A stretch of 22,399 bases of DNA, taken from IMG/VR virus record IMGVR_UViG_3300032242_000852, positions 1 through 22,399 of that record. One strand, given 5' to 3'. Position numbers and translations under genes: made by a program. Source of the stretch: a virus. The first letter of the stretch is position 1; each line of letters begins with the position of its first letter. The notes beneath the pieces are model-generated. The model ran no database searches. It worked only from the letters and a program-made list of their open reading frames with translations, and was not told the origin of the DNA. Shown here one piece after another: positions 9,105-16,401 of this stretch.

Positions 9105-10964
9105 ATGGCATACACAATAAATTATACCAACGGTAATATTCTAACAACTATACCTGATCAAACAGTGGATCAGGTCAATACCAGTTTGACTCTAATAGGT
9201 AAGAACTATAATGCCTATGGAACTTATTATAACGATAACCTGGTAGCATTGTTAGAAAATTTTGCTAATACAACTCCGCCCAGAAGTCCTGTAGTAGGAC
9301 AGCTTTGGTTCAATACAAACGCTGGCCGATTGTACGTATTCAACGAATCAAGATTACCCCGACCTGTCGGTGGCCCAATTATCAGCAATACACAACCAGT
9401 AGGTCCAGTTGCCGGCGATTTGTGGATCGACACAGCTAATGGACAGTTAAAATACTACGATGGTATATCTGGAAATTATGCACAGACTGGAAAGCTATAT
9501 TCGGATGTAACAGGCAAAGCCGGTTTCGTTATCGAAACAGTGCAAGACAATACACTAAATTCTAGAACGGTAGCTAATCTATACAATAATGGCACCATAA
9601 TCGCTGTACTTAGCGATGCGGCTTTTACATTGGCCAATCCTATAGGTGGATTGACCTCTATAGTACAAGGTTTGAATCTCGTAAACACCGCCCGACTACA
9701 GGGCACCGCAAGCAACGCTAGTGGCGTAGCAGGAGTTGATTCAAATAAAATTACTGCGTTCTTTAATACATCTACAGCAGTCATAACAGGAACACTTATC
9801 ACTGTTGGTGGTATAAACGCTGTTAATGGTGGCATACAGTTATACAACGATAATTTTACTAATAATACTATTTCCAGCAGTACATTGGAACAGGACTTGA
9901 CTTTCCAAGTAGCCAGCGTTAACCAAGGCGGTAATTTATCTGCTATTCGAATCAAACCTAGCACAAAGCAAATAGGTATATGGACAGATACTCCTGGTTC
10001 AAACGCAGGTGGCACCTATTATAATTTAGATATCGTAGGTAATACTAGAATACAAGGTAATCTAGATATTATCAACAATGCTACCAGCATAGAAGTCAAG
10101 AATTTAAAAGTAGAAAATAAAGTAATCGAACTAGCTTATCCAAGTTTACCAGATGTGAACTTAGATAACGCAGGTATTGTTCTGCATGGTACGCAAGATC
10201 ATACTATCTATTATCGTTCTGCTACATCTTGGTGGGAATTTAATAACAGTATTAATGTTACTTCTCCAAATACCTATAACGTAAACAATACTCCTATAGT
10301 ATCTTATGTTTCCGGCGGCCTAAACTTGGTCAATATTAAAGGGGCGCCTGATTTAGAAACTGTAGGTACACTGACAAATATACAAGTCGGCAACATCACT
10401 ATTTCTACTTCAACTATTAATACAGTTAATAATGGCGATCTTGTTCTAATGAACAATAATCCTGTTCTAGGAAATATTAATATCAGCGGCAAGAAGATAA
10501 TCAATTCTAAAGCTACCTTAATAACAGACAGCACAAGCACTTTGGCCACTAAAGGTTATGTCGATAGCGTACAACAAATCGCGGCCAGCAAAAAATATGT
10601 GTTTACAGTTGACATTACAGGTAAGGCTAATCCGGACACGTTCATCATTGGTAATTTCTTGAACGTTATGCTTCCTCCTGTCGATCCTGTGAGTTCATTA
10701 TATAACATACCGGACCAGGCAGAAGCTAGAGTCAATACACTTAACTATATTTTGCCAGCCTTGCTAACCAACGTTACATTTGCAGGACAATATGTAAGTG
10801 TTGACAAAGGTGGCATACAAAATAGTCAATCGGTACTATACGGAACCCCAGGTATTACTGTAAGCACACAACCAGGTCAGGCACCTGTTTGCATACAACG
10901 CATTTATAGATACTATGTATCGGGATCAACTTGGGTAGCAGATCCAGGTAATCCGATCGCTTAA
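9105..10964 (+). CDS. Fibre paralogue 2, distinct beta-rich C-terminus
   Basis: 619 aa. The N-terminal module matches its three neighbours: SLTLIGKNYNAYG, NLVALLENFANTTPPRSP, GQLWFNTNAGRLYVF and DLWIDTANGQLKYYDG. The middle is beta-rich with several NGG and NNN turns. Near residue 480 it has STLATKGYVDSVQQIAA, a motif type common just before fibre tips, which probably forms a short trimeric coil. The final about 130 residues (from KKYVFTVDITGK to WVADPGNPIA) have no collar or peptidase signature that I recognise, so the tip is unclassified. The ATG is 4 nt after the previous stop, with no evident Shine-Dalgarno, suggesting translational coupling. The next paralogue begins 10 nt downstream. 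The role is inferred as a virion fibre or fibre-associated adhesin. Confidence 0.82.
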   Translation: MAYTINYTNGNILTTIPDQTVDQVNTSLTLIGKNYNAYGTYYNDNLVALLENFANTTPPRSPVVGQLWFNTNAGRLYVFNESRLPRPVGGPIISNTQPVGPVAGDLWIDTANGQLKYYDGISGNYAQTGKLYSDVTGKAGFVIETVQDNTLNSRTVANLYNNGTIIAVLSDAAFTLANPIGGLTSIVQGLNLVNTARLQGTASNASGVAGVDSNKITAFFNTSTAVITGTLITVGGINAVNGGIQLYNDNFTNNTISSSTLEQDLTFQVASVNQGGNLSAIRIKPSTKQIGIWTDTPGSNAGGTYYNLDIVGNTRIQGNLDIINNATSIEVKNLKVENKVIELAYPSLPDVNLDNAGIVLHGTQDHTIYYRSATSWWEFNNSINVTSPNTYNVNNTPIVSYVSGGLNLVNIKGAPDLETVGTLTNIQVGNITISTSTINTVNNGDLVLMNNNPVLGNINISGKKIINSKATLITDSTSTLATKGYVDSVQQIAASKKYVFTVDITGKANPDTFIIGNFLNVMLPPVDPVSSLYNIPDQAEARVNTLNYILPALLTNVTFAGQYVSVDKGGIQNSQSVLYGTPGITVSTQPGQAPVCIQRIYRYYVSGSTWVADPGNPIA

Positions 10965-10974
10965 GGAATAAACA

Positions 10975-13098
10975 ATGTCATATCTAATAAGATTATACAA
11001 CAATACGCTTTTAACAACAGTGCCAGATGGACAGGTAGACAACACCACATCTTTAAATCTTATTGGAAAGAACGTTTCTGGATTCGGACAATACCAGAAC
11101 GATAATTTTGTTTGGTTATTAGAAAACTTTGCCAGCGACAGTGAACCCGTAAACAAACTACAAGGTCAAATTTGGTTTGATAATAAAGCTGGTATGCTTC
11201 GTCCTATGGCCTACGATGGTAATAATTGGAGACCGTTGGGCGTAACTCTTTACAGTACAACATCAACAGATGCTACTATAAATCCATCAGGTGATCCAGT
11301 TAGTGCATCACAACCTGGAGATTTTTGGTACAAGAGCGATGACCGTCAGTTATACATTGCTACAACTAGTTCGGGATATCAATTGATTGGTCCCGAACGT
11401 GTCCCCGGCTTCTTAGAAACTAAAATGCGTTCTACGGCAGTAGCGGACAGCACAGGCACTAGCCATCCGGTAGTTGAGTTGATCATCAACGGCGAAAACA
11501 TGGCTATCTTTTCGCAGAAAACATTTGCATCTACTTCATCTCTAGTAGCTACAGGATTTCCGACTATCTACAGAGGCATTACATTTAAAAATTATTCTGC
11601 TCAACATAGATCTGTAACTACAAGTACTGATGTGGCATTATACGGTATTCCAAATCTATTGGATGCCACATATCCTCAACGTAACGTAAGTGAAACTATT
11701 GCCAGCAGATGGACTTTCCAAAATGGATTATCTCTAGGTGGCGCCAGCGGAACAGCTTCTATAATCAGTGATGATAATATAGATAATCTAAACGTAGGTG
11801 CAGGCGGAGCAAACATTACTTTCAGTATAAACAATGGAACCGGCGTAGCTAAAGTTTTACAAGAAGGCATTATACCATCGGGTAACAATCTACAACAACT
11901 GGGCAACATCAGCAACTTATGGAAGAATGTTTACAGTCTAGGACTAAGTGCCGGTACACCAAATACCAATGCTACTCTAGACGGACAGTGGCAATTGACC
12001 AACAACAGTCGTGTTGTACCATTTGCAGATCTAGGTAACGATCTTGGCACATCAGTTTTAAGATACAATTCCATTTATGCCGGCACACTAAGTTCGGGTC
12101 CACAGCAGGGAACGCTAGCTGGTAATTGGAAATTAGATACAAACACAGGCATTATACCCAACAGCGATTACGGTAATAGTCTAGGTAGTCCGGCAGTAAG
12201 ATTTGATACGGTTTATGCTAGAACATTTAATGCAGGTATTAATAATCCAGGTAACTTAGTTGGATCGTGGGCAGTTAAGGGAGATATGCTACCAGCAGAC
12301 GATGTGGCTTATAACTTAGGAGCCCCTGGAAGTACATGGCGATCAGCTACTATTGGTGACATTACCGCTAACACTATTACCGCAGGCGCCCTGACAGCAC
12401 AAATTACTAGTTTAACTGACAGCGCCAGCAATGCTATAGCACAGTTTGATAATGACGTTAGATTGACAGCCAATTTAGCCAGCAGAGTTCCTACACAATA
12501 TGCTGTTAAAAATTATGTAGATGCCGCTATTGCTTTACTACAACAAGAAATCAATGCGTTAAGTGCTTCATTGAATGCGGCTTTAAACAACTTTACAGCG
12601 ATACCTGCTGGTACTATTATGCACCACGGTGGATCTTCAGCGCCAAGCGGATTCTTAATATGCGATGGTTCCACAGTATTGACTACTTCTTATCCAGATC
12701 TGTTTGCCGCTATCGGTTATACATATGGCGGCGGCGGTACAGAATTTGCCCTTCCTAACTTGCTTGGAGAATTTATCCGCGGTTGGGATAGAGGACGTGG
12801 CATTGACTCTGGGCGTAACTTGGGATCAGTCCAATCAGATAACGTTAGATTCTTAGAGCATTATCACGTGATGCCAGGCGATGATCAATTGACATTTGCT
12901 GGTAACTCTGCTAATTGGCCTAATAGAAGCCTTGGAGGATTCCCGTACGATGCTAGATCAGTTTATGGCGGCGGAGCACAGATGTGGTTAACTGGTAATG
13001 CTGTAGACATCAACGGAAACAATGTTACGAATGGTGGTGAGACAAGACCACGCAACGTTGCCCTACTACCTATAATTAAATTTAGAAACGGAAGTTAA
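10975..13098 (+). CDS. Fibre paralogue 3, with coiled coil, collar domain and HxH motif
   Basis: 707 aa; start supported by AAGGA at 10963-10967, 7 nt before the ATG. The shared N-terminal module is clear: SLNLIGKNVSGFG, FVWLLENFASDS, GQIWFDNKAG and DFWYKSDDRQLYI. The shaft includes three or so internal repeats of the type NLG-x-W-(K/R)-(N/S)-V-Y-(S/A), around 11905-12240. Near residues 505-541 TQYAVKNYVDAA leads into a Leu-rich coil (LLQQEINALSASLNAAL), a probable trimerisation segment. From about 542 follows a collar-type tip: PAGTIMHHGG, SGFLICDGS, YPDLFAAIGYTYGGGG, FALPNLLGEFIRGWD, then EHYHVMPGDD and a C-terminal ETRPRNVALLPIIKF. HYH is an HxH of the kind that binds metal in T4 long-tail-fibre tips, though metal binding here is only a possibility. 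Confidence 0.88.
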   Translation: MSYLIRLYNNTLLTTVPDGQVDNTTSLNLIGKNVSGFGQYQNDNFVWLLENFASDSEPVNKLQGQIWFDNKAGMLRPMAYDGNNWRPLGVTLYSTTSTDATINPSGDPVSASQPGDFWYKSDDRQLYIATTSSGYQLIGPERVPGFLETKMRSTAVADSTGTSHPVVELIINGENMAIFSQKTFASTSSLVATGFPTIYRGITFKNYSAQHRSVTTSTDVALYGIPNLLDATYPQRNVSETIASRWTFQNGLSLGGASGTASIISDDNIDNLNVGAGGANITFSINNGTGVAKVLQEGIIPSGNNLQQLGNISNLWKNVYSLGLSAGTPNTNATLDGQWQLTNNSRVVPFADLGNDLGTSVLRYNSIYAGTLSSGPQQGTLAGNWKLDTNTGIIPNSDYGNSLGSPAVRFDTVYARTFNAGINNPGNLVGSWAVKGDMLPADDVAYNLGAPGSTWRSATIGDITANTITAGALTAQITSLTDSASNAIAQFDNDVRLTANLASRVPTQYAVKNYVDAAIALLQQEINALSASLNAALNNFTAIPAGTIMHHGGSSAPSGFLICDGSTVLTTSYPDLFAAIGYTYGGGGTEFALPNLLGEFIRGWDRGRGIDSGRNLGSVQSDNVRFLEHYHVMPGDDQLTFAGNSANWPNRSLGGFPYDARSVYGGGAQMWLTGNAVDINGNNVTNGGETRPRNVALLPIIKFRNGS

Positions 13099-13100
13099 TT

Positions 13101-15191
13101 ATGCCATATATTTTAAACAAAACTAACGGAAAGCAGATAGCAGTAATTCAAGACGGCACTATTAACAACACGTCAGCAGATTTGACTTTCGTAGGAAAGA
13201 ATTATTCGGGGTATGGGCAAGTAGTTAATGAAAACTTCCTACAACTTTTAGAAAACTTTGCAAATCCAGTCGCCCCTTCTAAGCCAGTTATCGGTGAACT
13301 ATGGTATGATTCTGGTAATAAAAAACTATGTATCAACACTACAGGCACAGCGCAAGGTTGGAAAAAACTAGCTCTTATAAACAACACAGAAGCTGGTTAT
13401 CCTCTAGATCAAACACTGGGTGATTTTTATTGGGACAGTTCTCTACAGAAATTATATCTATATAACGGTTCCGACTATGTGTTAATCGGTCCAATCAATA
13501 GTGGCGGCGCGGCCGCAAGCGGTGCGGTTATCGGCACACTAACTGACAATAACAATCAAAGCCATCCTGTACTATTACTACAAATAGATGGAGATACTCC
13601 TGCCCTGATCGCAGATTTCAGTGCTACAACTGCTAACCAAGATCCATTATATGTAAAATATCCTACAGTTGGAAAAGGTTTGTCAATACAAGGTTCCAAT
13701 AATGTCGGTATTAGTTGGCCAACTTACAGTCTTTGGGGTACTGCTAGCAGTGCTAGAGGCTTAGTTAGAGCTAGTGATAATTATTCTATTCTACATACAG
13801 GTGATGATTTCCTATTACAATCTGAACTTGCAGGATTTAGCGGTTCAATCAATCTACAAACTGACGACGGAATTTATGTTGGTAAAAATAGAATAGCGCA
13901 ACTTCATGTTCAACAAAATACACAAGGTGCTCTATCAAATATACAGTCTACTAGATTTAATTTTAATGTTACACGAAGTAACGTTCTAACAGAAGTATTC
14001 CATATTGACGGTAGTAATTCGGGCTACAATCAGATAGTGCCTAATCCTAATGTAACAACTAACATTGGTGCGACAGGAACAGGAAATGCTTTCAATAAAT
14101 TATATTCATCCAATTTAATCTCTGCAACATTGACAGCGCCTGGGGCGACTGAACCTGCAAGCCAGCCTGCGTCCGGAAGCGGTATAATAACGGGTAATTG
14201 GACAGTAAATGGAAATATTTCTGTATCTGGTGGTTCTATTACAGCTACTACTGCTGGTCTCTCAACTAATGCAAACAATCTACAGAATGCAACGTCAGAT
14301 GCATATATTCATGCTAAAATAGATGCATCAACAAACTCCATTCTACAGTTGGATAGTGATGGTTATGCAAACGTTAGAGGCCTAACAGGTTATCTCAATC
14401 CTAAGATCAAAGGCACTTGGACTTTAGATTTTCAATCTTCGCTACAGGCCAGTAGTCTAAAAAATGCCAACGGAAGTGGTTACATTACACCGACAGTCTC
14501 TGGAACTCCGGATCAAATAAAAGATACGCTTGTACAAAGAGATGCTAGCGGTGGCATTACTGGAGTAGCAATATATGGCGCTAGTCTACAAGCTCCTACA
14601 CTAAGAGCTTCCTCTGATCCACAAGGTCAAGGAACGATATACGGCCAATGGCAAATGGGCTCGGCGGCTACCTTACAGGCTACTAGTTTAGCAGGAACAG
14701 GCGGATATTTTGCGGCAACAACAGATGGTGGACAAGCCAATACTATAGTCCAGCGTGATTCCAGTAAAAATGTCTCCGCTAACGATTTTTACGGAAACGT
14801 ATTCCACGGTACTTCGACTGCGGCTCGTTATGCTGACTTGGCAGAAAAGTATACAGCAGATACAGAATACGAGCCAGGAACAGTTCTGGTGCTTGGAGGA
14901 GATAAAGAAACAACATTATCTACTAGCCGGGCTAGTATAAATTGGGCAGGCATTGTTTCTACTAACCCTGCGCATTTGATGAATGAAGGTATTGATGGAG
15001 TTGCAGTTGCACTAAAAGGACGAGTACCATGTAAGGTAGTAGGACCTGTGAGCAAAGGCGATTTGATAGTTACAAGTTCCACTCCGGGCTACGCAGAAGC
15101 ATATCGCGATGGAGATAGCACACTAGCAGTAATAGGCAGAGCTTTAGAGGCCTTGCCCGACGGACTTGGAGTGATAGAAGTTAAGGTCTAA
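13101..15191 (+). CDS. Fibre paralogue 4, with GRVPCKV/GDLIVTS-type C-terminal domain
   Basis: 696 aa, last gene of the rightward module, 2 nt after the previous stop. The N-terminal module is shared: DLTFVGKNYSGYG, NFLQLLENFANP, GELWYDSGNKKL and DFYWDSSLQKLYLYNG. The shaft carries G-x-W (I/T/Q) repeat units (ITGNWTVNG, IKGTWTLDF, IYGQWQMG). From about residue 574 the C-terminal domain has ARYADLAEKYTADTEYEPG, TVLVLGG, WAGIVSTNPAHLM, VAVALKGRVPCKVVGP, SKGDLIVTSSTPGYA, AVIGRALEALPDGLG and ends IEVKV. This matches, from memory, a beta-rich module that ends many phage and bacterial fibre-like proteins and is reminiscent of autoproteolytic tail domains (Peptidase G2-like). No catalytic residues can be assigned with confidence. 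The stop codon's last base lies at the left edge of the downstream terminator hairpin. Confidence 0.86.
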   Translation: MPYILNKTNGKQIAVIQDGTINNTSADLTFVGKNYSGYGQVVNENFLQLLENFANPVAPSKPVIGELWYDSGNKKLCINTTGTAQGWKKLALINNTEAGYPLDQTLGDFYWDSSLQKLYLYNGSDYVLIGPINSGGAAASGAVIGTLTDNNNQSHPVLLLQIDGDTPALIADFSATTANQDPLYVKYPTVGKGLSIQGSNNVGISWPTYSLWGTASSARGLVRASDNYSILHTGDDFLLQSELAGFSGSINLQTDDGIYVGKNRIAQLHVQQNTQGALSNIQSTRFNFNVTRSNVLTEVFHIDGSNSGYNQIVPNPNVTTNIGATGTGNAFNKLYSSNLISATLTAPGATEPASQPASGSGIITGNWTVNGNISVSGGSITATTAGLSTNANNLQNATSDAYIHAKIDASTNSILQLDSDGYANVRGLTGYLNPKIKGTWTLDFQSSLQASSLKNANGSGYITPTVSGTPDQIKDTLVQRDASGGITGVAIYGASLQAPTLRASSDPQGQGTIYGQWQMGSAATLQATSLAGTGGYFAATTDGGQANTIVQRDSSKNVSANDFYGNVFHGTSTAARYADLAEKYTADTEYEPGTVLVLGGDKETTLSTSRASINWAGIVSTNPAHLMNEGIDGVAVALKGRVPCKVVGPVSKGDLIVTSSTPGYAEAYRDGDSTLAVIGRALEALPDGLGVIEVKV

Positions 15192-15219
15192 AAAAAAGCA
15201 CCCCAGGGGTGCTTTTTTT
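15191..15219. terminator. Bidirectional rho-independent terminator between convergent blocks
   Basis: A perfect inverted repeat: seven A, GCACCCC, a central A, GGGGTGC, seven T. With a CAG loop it forms a GC-rich stem, flanked by a T-tract on either strand. It overlaps the stop codon of the rightward fibre gene (15189-15191) and the leftward gene's stop (15218-15220), so it can terminate both convergent transcription blocks. Confidence 0.93.
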
Positions 15220-15817
15220 ACGCTTCTGCTTTTGCTGTTTTCTTCTTTGGTGGATCGATTGAATCTGCTTGTTTACGTAATGCTTGTGCTTGTTTGAACA
15301 AAGCATCTGCACGTGAACGTAATTCTGCAGGAGTTAATTCAAAATCTCCGCTGTTTGATTCAGTAACAACTTCTTCTGTTGATTCAGCTTTTTTACTAGC
15401 TGGTTTTTTAGTTGCAACAGTCTTGGATTCACTACCATCATTTACGGCTAGGTCTTCTAATTGCACACCTTTCTGTTCAGCGATTAGATTGTTTAACTCA
15501 TCTAATGCGATGTGATTGGCATTTAATTGTGGAGTAACTGTAACTTGAGTTGTAGGAACTTTCTTTAAATGACCGTTGGTATGTAAAAATGCCAACATGT
15601 TTGTACCATCAGCAAATTTACGAACAGCTAAGACATCTGCTAATTCATTTGCCTGCTGACCGCTTTCACTTTCTACAACGGTCATTAAACCGTCGTGATG
15701 CATATCAGTTAATCCTTGTGTGCCAACTACTAGCGCACTATGAGGATCGCCTGGCAAAGTACGGTAAACAATAGCAACTTTCGCGCCATTGTTTTTCATT
15801 TTACCAACGTGTTTCAT
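15218..15817 (-). CDS. Conserved T4-like phage protein MKHVGKM..., function unknown
   Basis: 199 aa. The start at 15817 is chosen because AAGGAG lies 6 nt upstream; a longer frame from 15868 would add 17 residues that overlap the upstream gene and lack a Shine-Dalgarno. The N-terminal domain (about 1-110) is compact, with VAIVYRTLPGDPHSALVVG, HHDGLMTVVES and GQQANELADVLAVRKF. The C-terminal half is charged and probably disordered (Ser, Glu, Lys, Ala), then a helix (LRSRADALFKQAQALRK) and a basic PPKKKTAKAEA tail. I recall the N-terminal sequence as conserved among T4-like marine phages without known function. It is last in the leftward transcription unit and ends in the bidirectional terminator. 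The Shine-Dalgarno overlaps the stop of the upstream gene (TAAGGAG), indicating coupling. No catalytic motif is visible. Confidence 0.85.
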   Translation of the reverse strand: MKHVGKMKNNGAKVAIVYRTLPGDPHSALVVGTQGLTDMHHDGLMTVVESESGQQANELADVLAVRKFADGTNMLAFLHTNGHLKKVPTTQVTVTPQLNANHIALDELNNLIAEQKGVQLEDLAVNDGSESKTVATKKPASKKAESTEEVVTESNSGDFELTPAELRSRADALFKQAQALRKQADSIDPPKKKTAKAEA

Positions 15818-15823
15818 ATCGGG

Positions 15824-15829
15824 CTCCTT
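15824..15829 (-). promoter_or_regulatory. Ribosome binding site deciding the 15817 start
   Basis: AAGGAG on the minus strand, 6 nt upstream of the ATG at 15817 and overlapping the TAA stop of the preceding gene. It decides against the longer frame starting at 15868. Confidence 0.85.
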
Positions 15830-16106
15830 ATTGGGCGTCTGGGGCTGGTTGTTGTACGCCGTCGGCAACGCCTTCAGAAGGTGGTAGTTGTTGTGGATAA
15901 ACTGCTTCTAAGAAACTATTCAACTTGTTGAAAACTGCGCCAACTGCACTCATTTCAGCGGCACGGAATGCACCACGTTGAGCGGCTACGTCAATAACTG
16001 AGCGTAGGTTTGTAAGATCAGCAATAGTTAACTCTGGATTAGCGGCTGGTGCTTGTGCATCAGTTGCTGGTTGTTGTGCTTGACCTTGATCTTGTGTATC
16101 TGCCAT
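15828..16106 (-). CDS. Small conserved phage protein, Ala/Gln-rich ends, unknown function
   Basis: 92 aa; start supported by AGGAG at 16115-16119, 8 nt upstream. The N-terminal about 24 residues (DQGQAQQPATDAQ type) and C-terminal about 20 residues (Pro/Gln/Ala) look disordered. The core, about residues 25-70, is a predicted helical domain: LTIADLTNLRSVIDVAAQRG, AFRAAEMSAVGAVFNKL and NSFLEAV. From memory, short proteins with this core (RSVIDVA-RGAF-A-E-AVG) occur next to the same neighbour in T4-like marine phages; function is unassigned. It is expressed between two other small genes with 4-nt spacing upstream and an overlapping RBS downstream. A role as a small scaffold or partner protein would be a guess. 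Confidence 0.82.
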   Translation of the reverse strand: MADTQDQGQAQQPATDAQAPAANPELTIADLTNLRSVIDVAAQRGAFRAAEMSAVGAVFNKLNSFLEAVYPQQLPPSEGVADGVQQPAPDAQ

Positions 16107-16110
16107 TTTA

Positions 16111-16389
16111 TTATCTCCTATGTAAATGTGGACACGCCAGGGTAAGCATAGTTATCTCTCTAGGATCCTCAATACCTATTTCTTGGTTTTCAATAATTTT
16201 GTTATTAACGTCTAATTTAAGACTCTTTTTAATAGCAAATCTACTTTCCAGATTGTAAACAACCCAGTCTTCCAATGCTTTAGTATCTACTCCATTAATA
16301 GACAATCTGGTAAAATTGTCTGGAATATGATCTAACTTTCTTACTCCTAAAACATTAAGAGCATTAACTTCGTTTCTAGCTAGTGCCAT
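16111..16389 (-). CDS. Small protein of unknown function
   Basis: 92 aa, beginning MALARNEVNALNVLG and containing HIPDNFTRLSI, DTKALEDWVVYNLESRF and a C-terminal LTLACPHLHRR. A mixed alpha/beta composition is likely. There is no signal peptide, membrane segment or recognised motif. The C-terminal CPHLH could in principle bind a metal but has no further support. The start is preceded by only AGG (16395-16398 region). An exact TATAAATA late-type box lies about 14 nt upstream, overlapping the end of the VWA gene, which would give an almost leaderless late transcript; transcripts from the VWA promoter may also cover it. It is 12 nt downstream of the VWA stop and 4 nt upstream of the next gene. 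Confidence 0.75.
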   Translation of the reverse strand: MALARNEVNALNVLGVRKLDHIPDNFTRLSINGVDTKALEDWVVYNLESRFAIKKSLKLDVNNKIIENQEIGIEDPREITMLTLACPHLHRR

Positions 16390-16401
16390 AATGTACCTAT
16401 T

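Noticed and set aside
9476-10015. 179-aa antisense frame on the minus strand
   Set aside because: It lies wholly inside fibre paralogue 2, has no ribosome site or promoter, and its composition is that of an antisense shadow.
8800-13098. Diversity-generating retroelement acting on the collar-type tips
   Set aside because: No reverse transcriptase or template repeat is visible in the window.
14755-14940. 61-aa frame on the plus strand within fibre paralogue 4
   Set aside because: Out of frame with the supported gene, no ribosome site.
15218-15868. Longer start (15868) for the MKHVGKM protein
   Set aside because: The extra 17 residues overlap the upstream gene and have no Shine-Dalgarno, while AAGGAG sits 6 nt before the ATG at 15817.
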